Positions 1-8,929 of a stretch of 64,000 nucleotides of DNA are shown one piece after another; position 1 is the stretch's first letter, and each line of letters starts with the position of its first letter. The notes beneath the pieces are model-generated. The model did not search any database, was not told the origin of the DNA, and saw only the letters and a program-made list of their open reading frames with translations. Source of the stretch: DASSUC01 sp035649895 (GTDB lineage Bacteria > Actinomycetota > Actinomycetes > Mycobacteriales > Micromonosporaceae); assembly GCA_035649895.1 (NCBI GenBank), contig DASRIS010000119.1:5293-69292 (forward strand). The letters run 5' to 3'. The translations under genes were made by a program, and so were the position numbers.

Positions 1-37
1 GAGGCAGGTCGTCCGGACGGGTCGGTACGTTGACGCC

Positions 38-2845
38 GTGGCCGACATCGACAAGGTTCCAGTCTTCGACTTCATGGTCGTACGAGCGCCGGACACCGTG
101 GACCCACTGGCGCTGAAGCACCACTATATCCAGGACACCCATCTGCACCAGTCTCCCGTGCTCAGCACGGTGTGGCAGAAGGTCTTCTGTGGCGAGCAGC
201 CCAGCAGCGAGCGCATGCTGGATCTCCGGGACGGGCTGCTGTCGATGTTGAGGCCCTATACCGTGCACTGCCCGGACAGCGACCCGAGCGACACGCGCGA
301 GCAGCTGCCGTTCGGTGCGCTGGAGAAGAACGCCTACCTGAGTGTCGGCGACACGTACTACCTCCTGCCGGACCGTCTCGAGTCGCTCGATGGCGTGCCG
401 GTCGCCCCGCGACTGGGCCGCGTCCTCGCCGTGCTGGCCCAGTACCGGACCGCCGACCCGCTGTCAGTCCATCACCTGCAGGCCGAGCTGGACAAGGTCT
501 TCGACGGGACGCGCCCGTCCACAAAGGACATGATGCGCTGCCGGCGCGGCCTGTTCGACGCGCTGTACCTGCTCTACATGCTGCGACGGTGGACCAGCGT
601 CAGCTTCGAGCACATCATCACCGGCCTGCGGGCGGCCAACGCCATGGACGCCGTGGCCGCGGGTGACGTCACCACCGCGGCGGTGCTGGACGCGTACCTG
701 TCCGCGACCCCGGTCATCCACCCGATCTTCGCCCGGCTCTTCCACTACGCCCGGCCGTTCAACGACATCAAGCCGATCGGCATCGGGGACCTCAAGGTCG
801 TCAAGCAGTGGCTGGTGGCCTACCTGCCGGGCGAGATCTCGGACATCCACAACGTGATGGCCGGGGAGACCAAGGAGCGCGACCACCGCCGGCTGGAGAA
901 GACCGAGGAGACCTTCTCCTTCAGCTCCGAGCAGCAGGAGGAGACCAGCAAGGACCAGCAGTCCACCGACCGCTTCGAGCTCAAGCGCGAGGCGGAGCAG
1001 GTGATCAAGCAGGACATCAACGTCAACGCCAACCTGGTCGGCCGCTACTCGCCCAACCCGGCGGTGCTGATCCAGGTCACGGCCGGGTTCGCATTCAACC
1101 GCAACGAGTACCGGCAGGACAAGACGGCGCAGAACTTCGCCCACGAGGTGCTCAGCAAGGCGGTCAGCCGGGTGCAGAGCCGCGCGGTCACCCAGCGGTC
1201 GGTCACCAAGGTCTTCGAGACCGAGGAGACCAACAAGCACAAGTTCACCGCCGGCAACGACCACATCTCCGGCATCTACCGGTGGGTCGACAAGCGGTAC
1301 AAGGCCCAGCTGTTCAACTACGGCAAGCGGATGATGTTCGAGTTCCTGGTGCCCGAGCCCGCCGCCTTCCTGGTCGAGTCGCGGCTGCGCGCCTTCCAGA
1401 CCAACCTCGACGTCCCGCAGCTGCCGGACCTGCCGACGTTCGAGGAGGTGTCGCTGCCGTTCCCGGCCACAGACATCGACCAGGCAAAGTACAACGAGCT
1501 GGCGCTGCGGTACGACCTGAAGGACGTCCCGTACCCGGCGACCGACCGCACGATCGCCTTCATCAACCAGGAGAGCGGCCAGGCGTTCTTCGAGGAACGC
1601 GGCATGCAGGCCGACGACCTGTGGTGGAGCAAGACGTACGAGTGCCGGGTCGGCGCGGTGGGCTACCAGATCACCCGCATCCGGATGAACGGCAGCATCT
1701 ACTTCATCGACGCGGGACCGGCCAACCCCAACTGGCGCGACCGCAACCTGTTCAGCATCGCGGTCGACGGCGCCACGCTCGTCCAGTACGACCTCACCCC
1801 GGTCGGCTACAAGGCGATGTACGACTTCTCGGGGGACCACGTGTACCCGAACGGGGGGCCGCACGTCCTGGCGTCCGAGTCGGTCCACCTCACGCTGGGC
1901 TTCCAGGAGATCAAGTGGTACGCCCTGGAGATCTTCGCGGACCTGGAGCTGAGCCCGGCCGCGTTCGCCGACTGGCAGCGCGCCGTCTACAAGAAGGTCT
2001 GGGACTCCGAGCGGATGCGGGTTGACCATATCAACCAGGAAAGGCAGCTCGCGTACGACGTCCGGATGACGACCTACCACAACCGGCTCGACGAGCTGCG
2101 GGCGACGACCATCAACGACCTGCTGCAAGGCCAGTCCGAGGCGGCGAACCGGCAGATGATCCTCACCGAGCTGAAGCGGCAGTGCATCGCCCTCGTCGCA
2201 AAGGAGTTCGACGCGGACGCCTCCGACGACCTCCTCGCCGACTGGGAGACGATGACACCGCGGGAGGTCCAGGCCAACGTCGCCCGGTTCCGTGTGCAGG
2301 CGGGCGTCTCGGCGGACCCGAACACCGGCCGGCCGGCATCGCCGACGGTCGCGGAGTTCCAGCACAGCACCGAGCTGATGAGGTACCCGTCGATGATGCT
2401 GCAACCGGCGCGGGAGAAGGGCCGCTACGTCCAGTTCCTCGAGCAGGCGTTCGACTGGCAGCAGCTGTCGTACCTCTGCTACCCGTACTTCTGGGCGACC
2501 ACGCCGAAGTGGGTGCAGCTGCTCGACCGTGCGGACGCGACGGACCCGTTCCTGACCGACTTCCTCCGGGCCGGGTACGCCCGCGTGCTGCTGGCGGTCA
2601 TGCCGACGTACGACGATGCCGTGCTGCACTTCCTCGCCACCCGGGAGCCGTGGGAGGGCGGCCCGGCCCCGGTCATCGGCGACCCGCTCTTCATCCCCCT
2701 CTACGAGGAGCTGCGCCGGCAGCAGGACGACCGGTTCAACGCGGTGCCCGAGAGTGAGCCGTGGACGTTCACGCTGCCGACCTCGCTGGTGTACCTCGAA
2801 GGCAGCACGACGCCGCTGCCCGAGCTCCCCGACGACGAGCCGTGA
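38..2845 (+). CDS. Large protein of unknown function (about 935 aa)
   Basis: I do not recognise this protein with confidence. It has no signal peptide and no obvious membrane segments. The middle (residues about 280-330) is very rich in charged residues with repeated ETF/EET and TTD/STD patches, consistent with a coiled or extended segment. It is followed by a soluble domain with the conspicuous motif YGKRMMFEFLVPEP (about residues 427-440). From memory, similar motifs occur in large uncharacterised proteins near contractile-injection or tail-like loci; I could not check this. The start used is GTG at 38, but the frame is open to the window edge, so the true N-terminus may lie upstream. Its stop overlaps the GTG of the next gene (GTGA), so the three genes at 38-5545 form one operon. 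Confidence 0.7.
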   Translation: MADIDKVPVFDFMVVRAPDTVDPLALKHHYIQDTHLHQSPVLSTVWQKVFCGEQPSSERMLDLRDGLLSMLRPYTVHCPDSDPSDTREQLPFGALEKNAYLSVGDTYYLLPDRLESLDGVPVAPRLGRVLAVLAQYRTADPLSVHHLQAELDKVFDGTRPSTKDMMRCRRGLFDALYLLYMLRRWTSVSFEHIITGLRAANAMDAVAAGDVTTAAVLDAYLSATPVIHPIFARLFHYARPFNDIKPIGIGDLKVVKQWLVAYLPGEISDIHNVMAGETKERDHRRLEKTEETFSFSSEQQEETSKDQQSTDRFELKREAEQVIKQDINVNANLVGRYSPNPAVLIQVTAGFAFNRNEYRQDKTAQNFAHEVLSKAVSRVQSRAVTQRSVTKVFETEETNKHKFTAGNDHISGIYRWVDKRYKAQLFNYGKRMMFEFLVPEPAAFLVESRLRAFQTNLDVPQLPDLPTFEEVSLPFPATDIDQAKYNELALRYDLKDVPYPATDRTIAFINQESGQAFFEERGMQADDLWWSKTYECRVGAVGYQITRIRMNGSIYFIDAGPANPNWRDRNLFSIAVDGATLVQYDLTPVGYKAMYDFSGDHVYPNGGPHVLASESVHLTLGFQEIKWYALEIFADLELSPAAFADWQRAVYKKVWDSERMRVDHINQERQLAYDVRMTTYHNRLDELRATTINDLLQGQSEAANRQMILTELKRQCIALVAKEFDADASDDLLADWETMTPREVQANVARFRVQAGVSADPNTGRPASPTVAEFQHSTELMRYPSMMLQPAREKGRYVQFLEQAFDWQQLSYLCYPYFWATTPKWVQLLDRADATDPFLTDFLRAGYARVLLAVMPTYDDAVLHFLATREPWEGGPAPVIGDPLFIPLYEELRRQQDDRFNAVPESEPWTFTLPTSLVYLEGSTTPLPELPDDEP

Positions 2846-4551
2846 CGATCCTGGTCGAGGCCGTTGCCGAACCCGAGCCCAACCAGGCCGAGATCGGTGA
2901 CGCCGAGCCGGCGCCGGAGAGCATCACCGTCGCGGACCGGCTGCGCCTGGTGTACGTCGGTCGGGTCGACGCGTACCGGCGCGAGCTGGCCACGGCGCTG
3001 AACGTGCAGGCGCACGAGGGGGCTGGGCTGCCCGTCTCGGCGTACCCGAGCCTGCCGGTCCTCCTCGACGGCGAGGAGACCCTGGTCATCGACGACGACC
3101 TGTTCACCAGCCTCATCGACGTGTACGTCGTGCACGGCTGGTCGGGTGTCGCGACCATCGGCGAAGCACTGGAGCACAAGGTCAGGTCGGGCAACGCGCA
3201 GCCTGCGGGCGGCACCACCGTCACGGTCTGGCGGGCGGCGTGGAGCTTCTTCGTCTACACGTACAACCTGCTGGCGCTGCTGGTCCGGGACGGTCTCATG
3301 GAGATCGAGCGGAAGGCCGCCATCCGGATCATCAGTCGCCTCTCGATCTGCGCCGCCGCGCTCGCCCGGGCATGGCGGGCGGAGCTGCAGCTCGTCCGGA
3401 CGATGAAGACGGTCAGCGGCGGCCGGGCCGGTGCGGTCCAGGTCCCGACCTACACCATGAGCAACGTCGGGCTCGCCGAGGCGCTGTTCAAGGCGCTGAC
3501 CGAGGCCGTGCACCAGCGGGCCAGGTTCGACCAGCTGGTTCAGGAGATCACCAACGTGCGGGAGCGGATCCGCCTCACCAGGCCGAAGACGAAGCCCACC
3601 CTCAACCACCCCCGCCCGAGGAAGAAGTACACCCAGCAGCTGAGGCGGCTGCAGGCGACCGAGGCCCAGCTCGTCAGCGTCCGGGAGGCCACGAAGGGCT
3701 TCTACGCCAGCATGGCGGCGGTGATCCACATGAGCTGCCCGCTGGCCCTGCTCATCATCGACGGGCTGAGACCCGGCTTCGCCAAGGAGGAGATGGAGCA
3801 GCTGCTCGGCGAGGCACTGTGGACGATGTACTCGCGGCTCGACGAGCTCGGCGCGGGCATCGACCCGCAGGCCAGCCGTACCCGGGCCGACCTGCCGTTC
3901 GCCTACCCGCCGGACCGGTTCGACAGGTTGGCTGTCGGCCGGGAGGGCCCCGAGGGAGCGCTGGTCGACGTCGCTTTGGCGCGGCTGGCCGAGGACCCGG
4001 CGTACTTCGCGCTGCTGCACGAGACGACGCTGCACGAGATGGCGCAGTCCGGTGAGATCGAGAAGGACAGCCTGGCCGGCGTCGTGTACCACCACTACAC
4101 GCTCACGCTCGTCGACAAGCTGGAGGCGCGGCGGCAGCAGGAGGAGGGCGCCAAGGCGTTCTGGACGGCGTTCAGCAAGGGCGCGGCGGCGCTGTCGCTG
4201 GCCACGCTCTTCACCCCGGCGGCCGAGCTCGCGCCGCTGGTCCGCGGCGCCGCGTTCATCGCGGACCTGGTGCTGATCTCGCACACGGTCTCGTCAGCGG
4301 TCGAGCAGCTGGCCCACCTCGAGGAGGTGCTCGGCGACCGGCTGATCGGACCGGACGTGTTCGCGCTGGAGAACCTGGCGCGCGTGGGCGAGCTGTGCGC
4401 GCTGCGCCGGGACTTTATCGCGGAGCTGAGCGAACAGGTGTTCCTGGAGCTGGTGCTCATCGCCGCCGGCGCCCGGTTCCTGCCGGTGAAGAAGCTGCTG
4501 ATGGCGCGCGGCTACCTCCTCGACATCGAGACGCTGTTCGGCGATGGCTAA
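2842..4551 (+). CDS. Helical protein of unknown function (569 aa)
   Basis: This is the second gene of the left-end operon. The GTG at 2842 overlaps the upstream stop by one GTGA unit, which decides the start. The protein is mostly alpha-helical, with a basic, proline-rich linker around residues 245-265 and a likely coiled coil next to it. A hydrophobic patch near residues 440-480 (alanine and leucine rich, around the FTPAAELAPL segment) could be membrane-active or buried. No catalytic motif is visible. Its 3' end overlaps the next gene by 8 bp. Function is unknown; the close coupling suggests it works with its neighbours as a structural or chaperone-like partner. Confidence 0.7.
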   Translation: MTILVEAVAEPEPNQAEIGDAEPAPESITVADRLRLVYVGRVDAYRRELATALNVQAHEGAGLPVSAYPSLPVLLDGEETLVIDDDLFTSLIDVYVVHGWSGVATIGEALEHKVRSGNAQPAGGTTVTVWRAAWSFFVYTYNLLALLVRDGLMEIERKAAIRIISRLSICAAALARAWRAELQLVRTMKTVSGGRAGAVQVPTYTMSNVGLAEALFKALTEAVHQRARFDQLVQEITNVRERIRLTRPKTKPTLNHPRPRKKYTQQLRRLQATEAQLVSVREATKGFYASMAAVIHMSCPLALLIIDGLRPGFAKEEMEQLLGEALWTMYSRLDELGAGIDPQASRTRADLPFAYPPDRFDRLAVGREGPEGALVDVALARLAEDPAYFALLHETTLHEMAQSGEIEKDSLAGVVYHHYTLTLVDKLEARRQQEEGAKAFWTAFSKGAAALSLATLFTPAAELAPLVRGAAFIADLVLISHTVSSAVEQLAHLEEVLGDRLIGPDVFALENLARVGELCALRRDFIAELSEQVFLELVLIAAGARFLPVKKLLMARGYLLDIETLFGDG

Positions 4552-5545
4552 CCGCTGGCTCACCGCCGCCGAGCGGGTCCAGGCCGCGAAGGCCCGTACC
4601 TTCGCCGACCTTGCGGCGGAGATCAGGGCGCCGCTCCCACCCGGCAAGGCCGTCACCCCGGCCTTCGCCGCCGGGGTCCTGCGCTCGCTGCGGCTGCTCG
4701 GGTCGGTGCTGAAGCTGCCGGCCAAGGAGGCGCAGGTCCTGCGCAGGCGGATGCACGCGGGGCTGGCGCAGGTGTTCGCATCGATGAGGTACAGACCCAA
4801 GGACCTCGGCGGCCGTACGCCGGAGGAGCTGGCCGAGGTGTTCCTCCAGATGGTCGAGCGGACCCACTACGGCGGGTATACGGCGCGCGAGCTTCGCGCC
4901 AAGGCGAAGGGGCTGCGCGGGGTCTTCTTCGGTGAGCTGCTCGAACGGCTGGTGATCCACCTCGAGGAGCTGCAGAAGGACCTCATGGACATGGCGCAGG
5001 CCCAGCTCGCCGAGCTCCGCGCCTTGCTACGGCAGAGGTCGCCGCTGCTGGTCAACGCCTACGGCGAGCCGGTCACCCTGACCGGGCAGTGGGGCAGGGT
5101 ACGGCGAGCCACCGACGTCTGGGTCTGGCAGCGCAACGCCGCCGGCACGCTCGAGCGGAAGAAGTCCGTCGACCTGCTGCACGTCAGCGTGCTCGACGCC
5201 GACGGCCCGCCGGCCATCGGGATGCTCGTCGAGACCGAGATCAAAGGAAAGGCCGCCGCGAAGAAGCTGGGCCCGCAGATCGGCGAGGCGCAGTCCCGGT
5301 TCGAGCGCGGCGAGATGGTCGAGATGCTCCTCGAGGGAGACAGCGAGCCGATCTTCGTCAACCCCGAGCGGCTCGTCTTCAGCCAGCGCAGCATCCAGCG
5401 GACCGGCGTGACCCTGACCTCGCGCAGCACCGACCAGTACCGGTTCAGCACATCCCGGAACACCGGCGAGGTCTACCTCCGCACCTCCCTGGCGATCAAG
5501 GCCGACATCCTCTACAAGATGCTCCGGCTCATCTTCCCCACGTAG
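4544..5545 (+). CDS. Unknown protein with C-terminal ExK domain (333 aa)
   Basis: This is the last gene of the left-end operon, starting at the ATG inside the end of the previous gene (ATGGCTAA overlap). The N-terminal 170 residues are helical. The C-terminal half (about residues 175-333) is a separate beta-rich domain with the order VDLLHVSV, a loop, then VETEIKGK. This D...ExK pattern is what one sees in PD-(D/E)XK nuclease-fold domains, including polymorphic toxins. That reading is inference: the motif is short and I see no known family signature. The gene converges on the polyketide operon, with only 9 bp between the two stops and no obvious terminator hairpin. Confidence 0.7.
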   Translation: MANRWLTAAERVQAAKARTFADLAAEIRAPLPPGKAVTPAFAAGVLRSLRLLGSVLKLPAKEAQVLRRRMHAGLAQVFASMRYRPKDLGGRTPEELAEVFLQMVERTHYGGYTARELRAKAKGLRGVFFGELLERLVIHLEELQKDLMDMAQAQLAELRALLRQRSPLLVNAYGEPVTLTGQWGRVRRATDVWVWQRNAAGTLERKKSVDLLHVSVLDADGPPAIGMLVETEIKGKAAAKKLGPQIGEAQSRFERGEMVEMLLEGDSEPIFVNPERLVFSQRSIQRTGVTLTSRSTDQYRFSTSRNTGEVYLRTSLAIKADILYKMLRLIFPT

Positions 5546-5554
5546 GTACCTGGC

Positions 5555-6262
5555 TCACCCACATCCGCCGGCATGGCCCTGGTCAGCACTGGCCCGGATC
5601 TCCGTCTCGAGCGGAGGCGCACCGTCCACAGGCGACGGCGGTGGCTCGCCGGTCACCGACCGGACGAACGCCGCCAGGCGGTCGACACCCCAGAACTTGT
5701 GCCGGCCGTGCACGAAGAACGGCACGCCGAACACCCCGTCGCGGTCGACCTCCAGCAGGGCCTTCACCCCGCGGCCACGCATCTCGTCGTCGTCGGCCGC
5801 GCCGACGACCTGCTTCTCGGGCAGGCCGAGCTCGCCGGCGACCGCCGCCATGGTCGCCGCGGCGCAGATGTCCCGGCCCTGCGACCACCGGGCCTGGTAC
5901 ACCCGGTCGATGAACTGTGCCCCGAGGCCGGCGTCGGCGGCGACGAGGTAGGCCAGGTGCGGCACCTCCCACACCGGCTCCCGGTCAACCGGCCAGGTGA
6001 TCGACAGCCCCCGTTCCCGCCGGAGCCGGTCCACATCGACCAGCACGTAGAAGTGCTTGGCCCGGGACATGTCGACGTACGGGAAGGAGCCGCCCGCCGC
6101 GTGCAGCATCGCCTCGGTCCGCGGGTCCGGCTCCCAGAACGGCCGCCACTGCGCCTCCGTGGCGACCTGGGGATACCGGTCGACCAGATCGCGGTAGGCC
6201 AACCACGAATAGGGGCTGCGGAAGGAGAAGTAGATCCGCGGCCTGTTCCGCATCGTCGACAT
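5555..6262 (-). CDS. DsbA/HCCA isomerase-family thioredoxin-fold protein
   Basis: This 235 aa protein belongs to the DsbA-like family that includes 2-hydroxychromene-2-carboxylate isomerases. The N-terminus has YFSFRSPYSWLA, with the Ser that replaces the redox CxxC in the isomerase branch, and the C-terminus has FGVPFFVHG followed by FWG. No CxxC is present, so a disulfide oxidase role is unlikely. Family members are thiol-dependent cis-trans isomerases or lyases. It is the last gene of the 16-gene minus-strand operon, 16 bp after the dehydratase, with a clear GGAGGGA ribosome binding site before the ATG at 6262. A role in isomerising a polyene double bond is possible, but this is inference. 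Confidence 0.8.
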   Translation of the reverse strand: MSTMRNRPRIYFSFRSPYSWLAYRDLVDRYPQVATEAQWRPFWEPDPRTEAMLHAAGGSFPYVDMSRAKHFYVLVDVDRLRRERGLSITWPVDREPVWEVPHLAYLVAADAGLGAQFIDRVYQARWSQGRDICAAATMAAVAGELGLPEKQVVGAADDDEMRGRGVKALLEVDRDGVFGVPFFVHGRHKFWGVDRLAAFVRSVTGEPPPSPVDGAPPLETEIRASADQGHAGGCG

Positions 6263-6278
6263 GGGACAGTCCCTCCGG

Positions 6279-6752
6279 TCAGGCGGCGCTACCGCCGTCG
6301 ATGGTCAGCACGGCGCTCCGGGTGATCATCACGCTCCCCACCTCCATCACGACCGCCCCCGCGACGAGGCTCTCCCCGGTCAGGACGGTGGTGCCCGCCA
6401 TTGCCCGGACCTGGCGGGCCCGGTGGTCGACCACGTCGCCGGGGCGTACCCGTCCGGTGAAGCGCACGCCCGACATCCGCCCGAACATGAGCACCACGCC
6501 CGCCGGGCACGGCTCCCCCGCGACGGCCAGGATCCCGGCCGACTGGCACCAGGACTCCAGCAGCAACATCGACGGGTAGTCGTACCGGGACTCGGGTGCG
6601 TCGTCCGGCAGGCTCTGGTAGCAGGGCTCGGCGCAGGTGACGGCCTTCTGGGCGGTGAGCCGCTCGCCCGCCACCAGGTCCACCACCCGGTCGACCAGCA
6701 GCATCGGGTACCGGTGCGGCAGCCAGCCCTTGATCGCCGTGAGGCCGGTCAT
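6279..6752 (-). CDS. FabZ/FabA-like hot-dog dehydratase subunit lacking the GHFPG His
   Basis: This 157 aa hot-dog protein starts with the FabZ-like HRYPMLLVDR segment and has the central helix LLLESWCQSAG, whose Glu matches the catalytic acid of FabZ-type dehydratases. The GHFPG loop that carries the catalytic His is replaced by a divergent RYDYP stretch. It overlaps the next gene upstream by 4 bp (ATGA), and that gene encodes a hot-dog protein that does keep the His. A heterodimer with one active site shared between the two is the simplest reading. The expected role is dehydration of 3-hydroxyacyl-ACP in the type II-like system of this operon. Confidence 0.8.
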   Translation of the reverse strand: MTGLTAIKGWLPHRYPMLLVDRVVDLVAGERLTAQKAVTCAEPCYQSLPDDAPESRYDYPSMLLLESWCQSAGILAVAGEPCPAGVVLMFGRMSGVRFTGRVRPGDVVDHRARQVRAMAGTTVLTGESLVAGAVVMEVGSVMITRSAVLTIDGGSAA

Positions 6753-7144
6753 CGCCCGGTCACCGCCGCCAACGCGAACCGGAGCCGCATCCGGGCCGCC
6801 GGCCCCCGCCCGGTGGAGACAACGGCGGCGCAGCTGAGGCCGTCACCGTCGCGCCGCCAGGAGATGTCGATGGCGAGCCGGTCGCCCGGAGCCACCGGGT
6901 CCAGGAACCGGGCCGACACCACCTCGGCCAGCTCTGGGGTCGCCTCGTCGCGCACCACGTGCGGCAGGGTGGACACGGCAGCACGCCGGACGCACTCGAC
7001 CACACACACCCCGGGAAAGATGGGGAACCCGGGATAGTGGCCCTGGAACACCGGCTCGTCCAACGCCACCGGCACCAGGACCCGGCTGCGCTCCGCGCCG
7101 AGGTCGACGACCTCGAGCTCGCCGCCCGCCAGCCAACCGGTCAC
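6749..7144 (-). CDS. Hot-dog 3-hydroxyacyl-ACP dehydratase
   Basis: This 131 aa protein carries the FabZ-type catalytic loop GHYPGFPIFPG followed by VVECVRR, so the His and the helix Glu are both present. It is shorter than typical FabZ (about 145-155 aa) at the N-terminus. The GTG start overlaps the ACP stop (GTGA), and its own stop overlaps the ATG of the partner dehydratase. It probably removes water from beta-hydroxyacyl chains carried on one of the two ACPs. Pairs of small dehydratases are known from highly reducing type II PKS clusters, which fits this gene order. Confidence 0.82.
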   Translation of the reverse strand: MTGWLAGGELEVVDLGAERSRVLVPVALDEPVFQGHYPGFPIFPGVCVVECVRRAAVSTLPHVVRDEATPELAEVVSARFLDPVAPGDRLAIDISWRRDGDGLSCAAVVSTGRGPAARMRLRFALAAVTGR

Positions 7145-7383
7145 AGCTTCGCCGCCAGCACGGCATAGGCCTTGGGTATGGAGGTGAGCTCCCGCAAGTC
7201 GGCCTCGGTGAGCCGCACCAGGTACCGCTGTTCCAGAGCCACCACGATCTCCAGCGCCAGCAGCGAGTCGCCGCCAAGGTCCTCGACGAACCGGGCGTCG
7301 TCGGTGACCTCGGTGACGTCGACGTCCAGCACCTCGGCGATGATCTGGCGCAGCTCGTCCGCGTCGAGCCCGTTGTCCGCCAC
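7141..7383 (-). CDS. Acyl carrier protein
   Basis: This is a discrete 80 aa acyl carrier protein. The phosphopantetheine site is DLGGDSLLALEI, with helices before and after it as in type II ACPs. The start is GTG at 7383, chosen because a strong AAGGAGG lies 6-8 bases upstream; a longer open frame upstream of it only reads through the ketosynthase gene in another frame. The next gene overlaps its stop by GTGA. It should hold growing chains for the type II-like ketosynthase and dehydratase enzymes of this operon. A second ACP is at 14060-14311. Confidence 0.9.
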   Translation of the reverse strand: MADNGLDADELRQIIAEVLDVDVTEVTDDARFVEDLGGDSLLALEIVVALEQRYLVRLTEADLRELTSIPKAYAVLAAKL

Positions 7384-7415
7384 GGCTGCCTCCTTCCTGG
7401 TTGTCTCGGCGCGCG

Positions 7416-8534
7416 CTACCGGCCGACCCGGAGCAGGGCGGCCCCCACGACCCCCCGCCCTTCGACCGACGTGACCAGTGCCAGGCGGGGCCCGGTAGCG
7501 ACGCAGGGTCCGGTGGTGGCGCGGGCCAGCACTGCCGCGACCTGGAACGCGGCCGAGGCCGCGTACGTGTCGCCGATGCGGTGCGCGACCGTCAGCCGCT
7601 CCGGCTGCCGCCCGTCGAACACGCCGTCCAGTGCGGCCCGTTCCCCGGCACCGTCCACACCGGATGCTCCTGAGTCGGCGACCAGCCCGATGTCGGCGGG
7701 ACCGGCTCCGGTCCGCTCCCACAGCCGGCGCAGTCCCGCCACGAGCACCGGCTCGACCTCGTGGTCGGTCGACGCGTACCCGAACTCCAGGTCGACCACG
7801 GTGGCCAGCCCGTCGCGGCCGTTCGCGCGGGCCCGGTCGGGGTGTTCCAGCAGCCACAGCGCCACGCCTTCGCCCAGGACGGCGTCCGGGTCGGTCCGCC
7901 CACCCGCATGCCAGCGCAGCCAGGCCCGCGCCGTCGAGAACTCCTCGACCGCGCCGCCCAGCAGGGCGGTCGCGTGACCGGCGCGCAGCAGGCGCGACGC
8001 GTAGCGCAGCACGAGCAGCCCGGTGGCCCGCCCGCCGGCCACGGTGGCGTTGGGTCCTTTGAGGCGATGCCAGATGGCGGCCTGCCCGGCCGCACAGTTC
8101 ATCACCGTGTTCGGGAACCGTGCCGGGTCGACCAGGTACGGGCGGGCGTTCACCAGCGAGTCGCGGGTGAAGTCGACCGTGCTCTGCACACTGCCGATGC
8201 TGGTGCCCAGCGCCAGGCCCAGGCTGTCGTCCACACCGGACAGCCTGGCCCCGCCGTCGTTGAGCAGGTTGCCCACCGCGGTCACCGCCAGCGCTGAGGC
8301 CCGGTCCATCGACCGGGTTCCCTTGCGGCCCAGGGCCGTGACGGCGTCGAAGCCGGGCACCAGGCATGCCCGCCGGTAGGGTCCGGGCCACCGCGCGGGG
8401 TCCAGCTCGGCCACGGCCGGCCGGTCGGTCCGCAGGCCCTCGGCGAAGTCCGTGCTGGACGACCCCAGCGGCGAGACGACCGACCAGGCCGAAAGGACAG
8501 GCCCGGCAGGGCGGGAAGAGGCGCCGTCGCTCAC
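7416..8534 (-). CDS. Ketosynthase-like chain length factor (no active-site Cys)
   Basis: This 372 aa protein has the thiolase/KS fold, with FPNTVMN...GPNATV where KS enzymes have their conserved core. The active-site position reads AGGRATG, so Arg replaces the nucleophilic Cys. The usual HGTGT triad segment reads ADSGASG, so the first catalytic His is lost too. This is the pattern of chain length factors, which pair with a catalytic KS. The GTG start at 8534 overlaps the stop of the DsrE-like gene upstream. It probably forms a heterodimer with one of the ketosynthases at 11667-14032. It is one of two KS-like proteins without Cys in this operon. Confidence 0.82.
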   Translation of the reverse strand: MSDGASSRPAGPVLSAWSVVSPLGSSSTDFAEGLRTDRPAVAELDPARWPGPYRRACLVPGFDAVTALGRKGTRSMDRASALAVTAVGNLLNDGGARLSGVDDSLGLALGTSIGSVQSTVDFTRDSLVNARPYLVDPARFPNTVMNCAAGQAAIWHRLKGPNATVAGGRATGLLVLRYASRLLRAGHATALLGGAVEEFSTARAWLRWHAGGRTDPDAVLGEGVALWLLEHPDRARANGRDGLATVVDLEFGYASTDHEVEPVLVAGLRRLWERTGAGPADIGLVADSGASGVDGAGERAALDGVFDGRQPERLTVAHRIGDTYAASAAFQVAAVLARATTGPCVATGPRLALVTSVEGRGVVGAALLRVGR

Positions 8535-8926
8535 ATGAACCACACCCGCTCGTACCCGGCCCAGCGGGCCACCAGCCCGTTGCACGGCAGGCATCTCACC
8601 CCGGGCAGCAGCCGGCCCGGCGCGCTCTGGCCGAGCGCGTCGAGGTCCGGCCGCTCCACCCAGACGGGCACGCCGTCGCGCAGGAGCTGGGACAGCACGG
8701 CATGAGGGTCGCTCAGCGTGTCCACCTCGGTGCCGGCCAGGCGCATGGCCGCCGTGAAGGTGGACCTCAGGGCGTAGCTGGCGGCCAGGCCCCGCAGGGC
8801 GACCTCGATCCCACCGGACTGCCGGTGCAGCTCGCGCAGGCAGTTCAGCACGTCGGCGAACTGCGACTCGACCGCGCCCCGGTACGCGCGCTCGACGATC
8901 ATGAGGGTGCCTCGCGGTTCGGTCAC
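8531..8926 (-). CDS. DsrE/F-like protein (1 of 3)
   Basis: This 131 aa protein has the pattern of the DsrE/DsrF sulfur-relay family: an N-terminal strand and helix, a middle LLRDGVPVWVERPDL stretch, and a terminal ERVWFM strand. A CLPC pair lies near residues 112-115 and could carry a persulfide. GTG is the start. It is the third of three consecutive DsrE-like genes, each separated by 0-3 bp, so the products probably form a heteromeric DsrEFH-type complex. In that family the complex passes sulfur between carriers. Why such a trio sits inside a polyketide operon is not known to me. Family assignment rests on pattern only. Confidence 0.65.
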   Translation of the reverse strand: MTEPRGTLMIVERAYRGAVESQFADVLNCLRELHRQSGGIEVALRGLAASYALRSTFTAAMRLAGTEVDTLSDPHAVLSQLLRDGVPVWVERPDLDALGQSAPGRLLPGVRCLPCNGLVARWAGYERVWFM

Positions 8927-8929
8927 GGC

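Noticed and set aside
464..2629. Long open frame on the minus strand across the first gene
   Set aside because: It mirrors the plus-strand gene and has the Arg/Val/Leu-rich composition expected from reading GC-rich coding DNA backwards; no motif or ribosome binding site.
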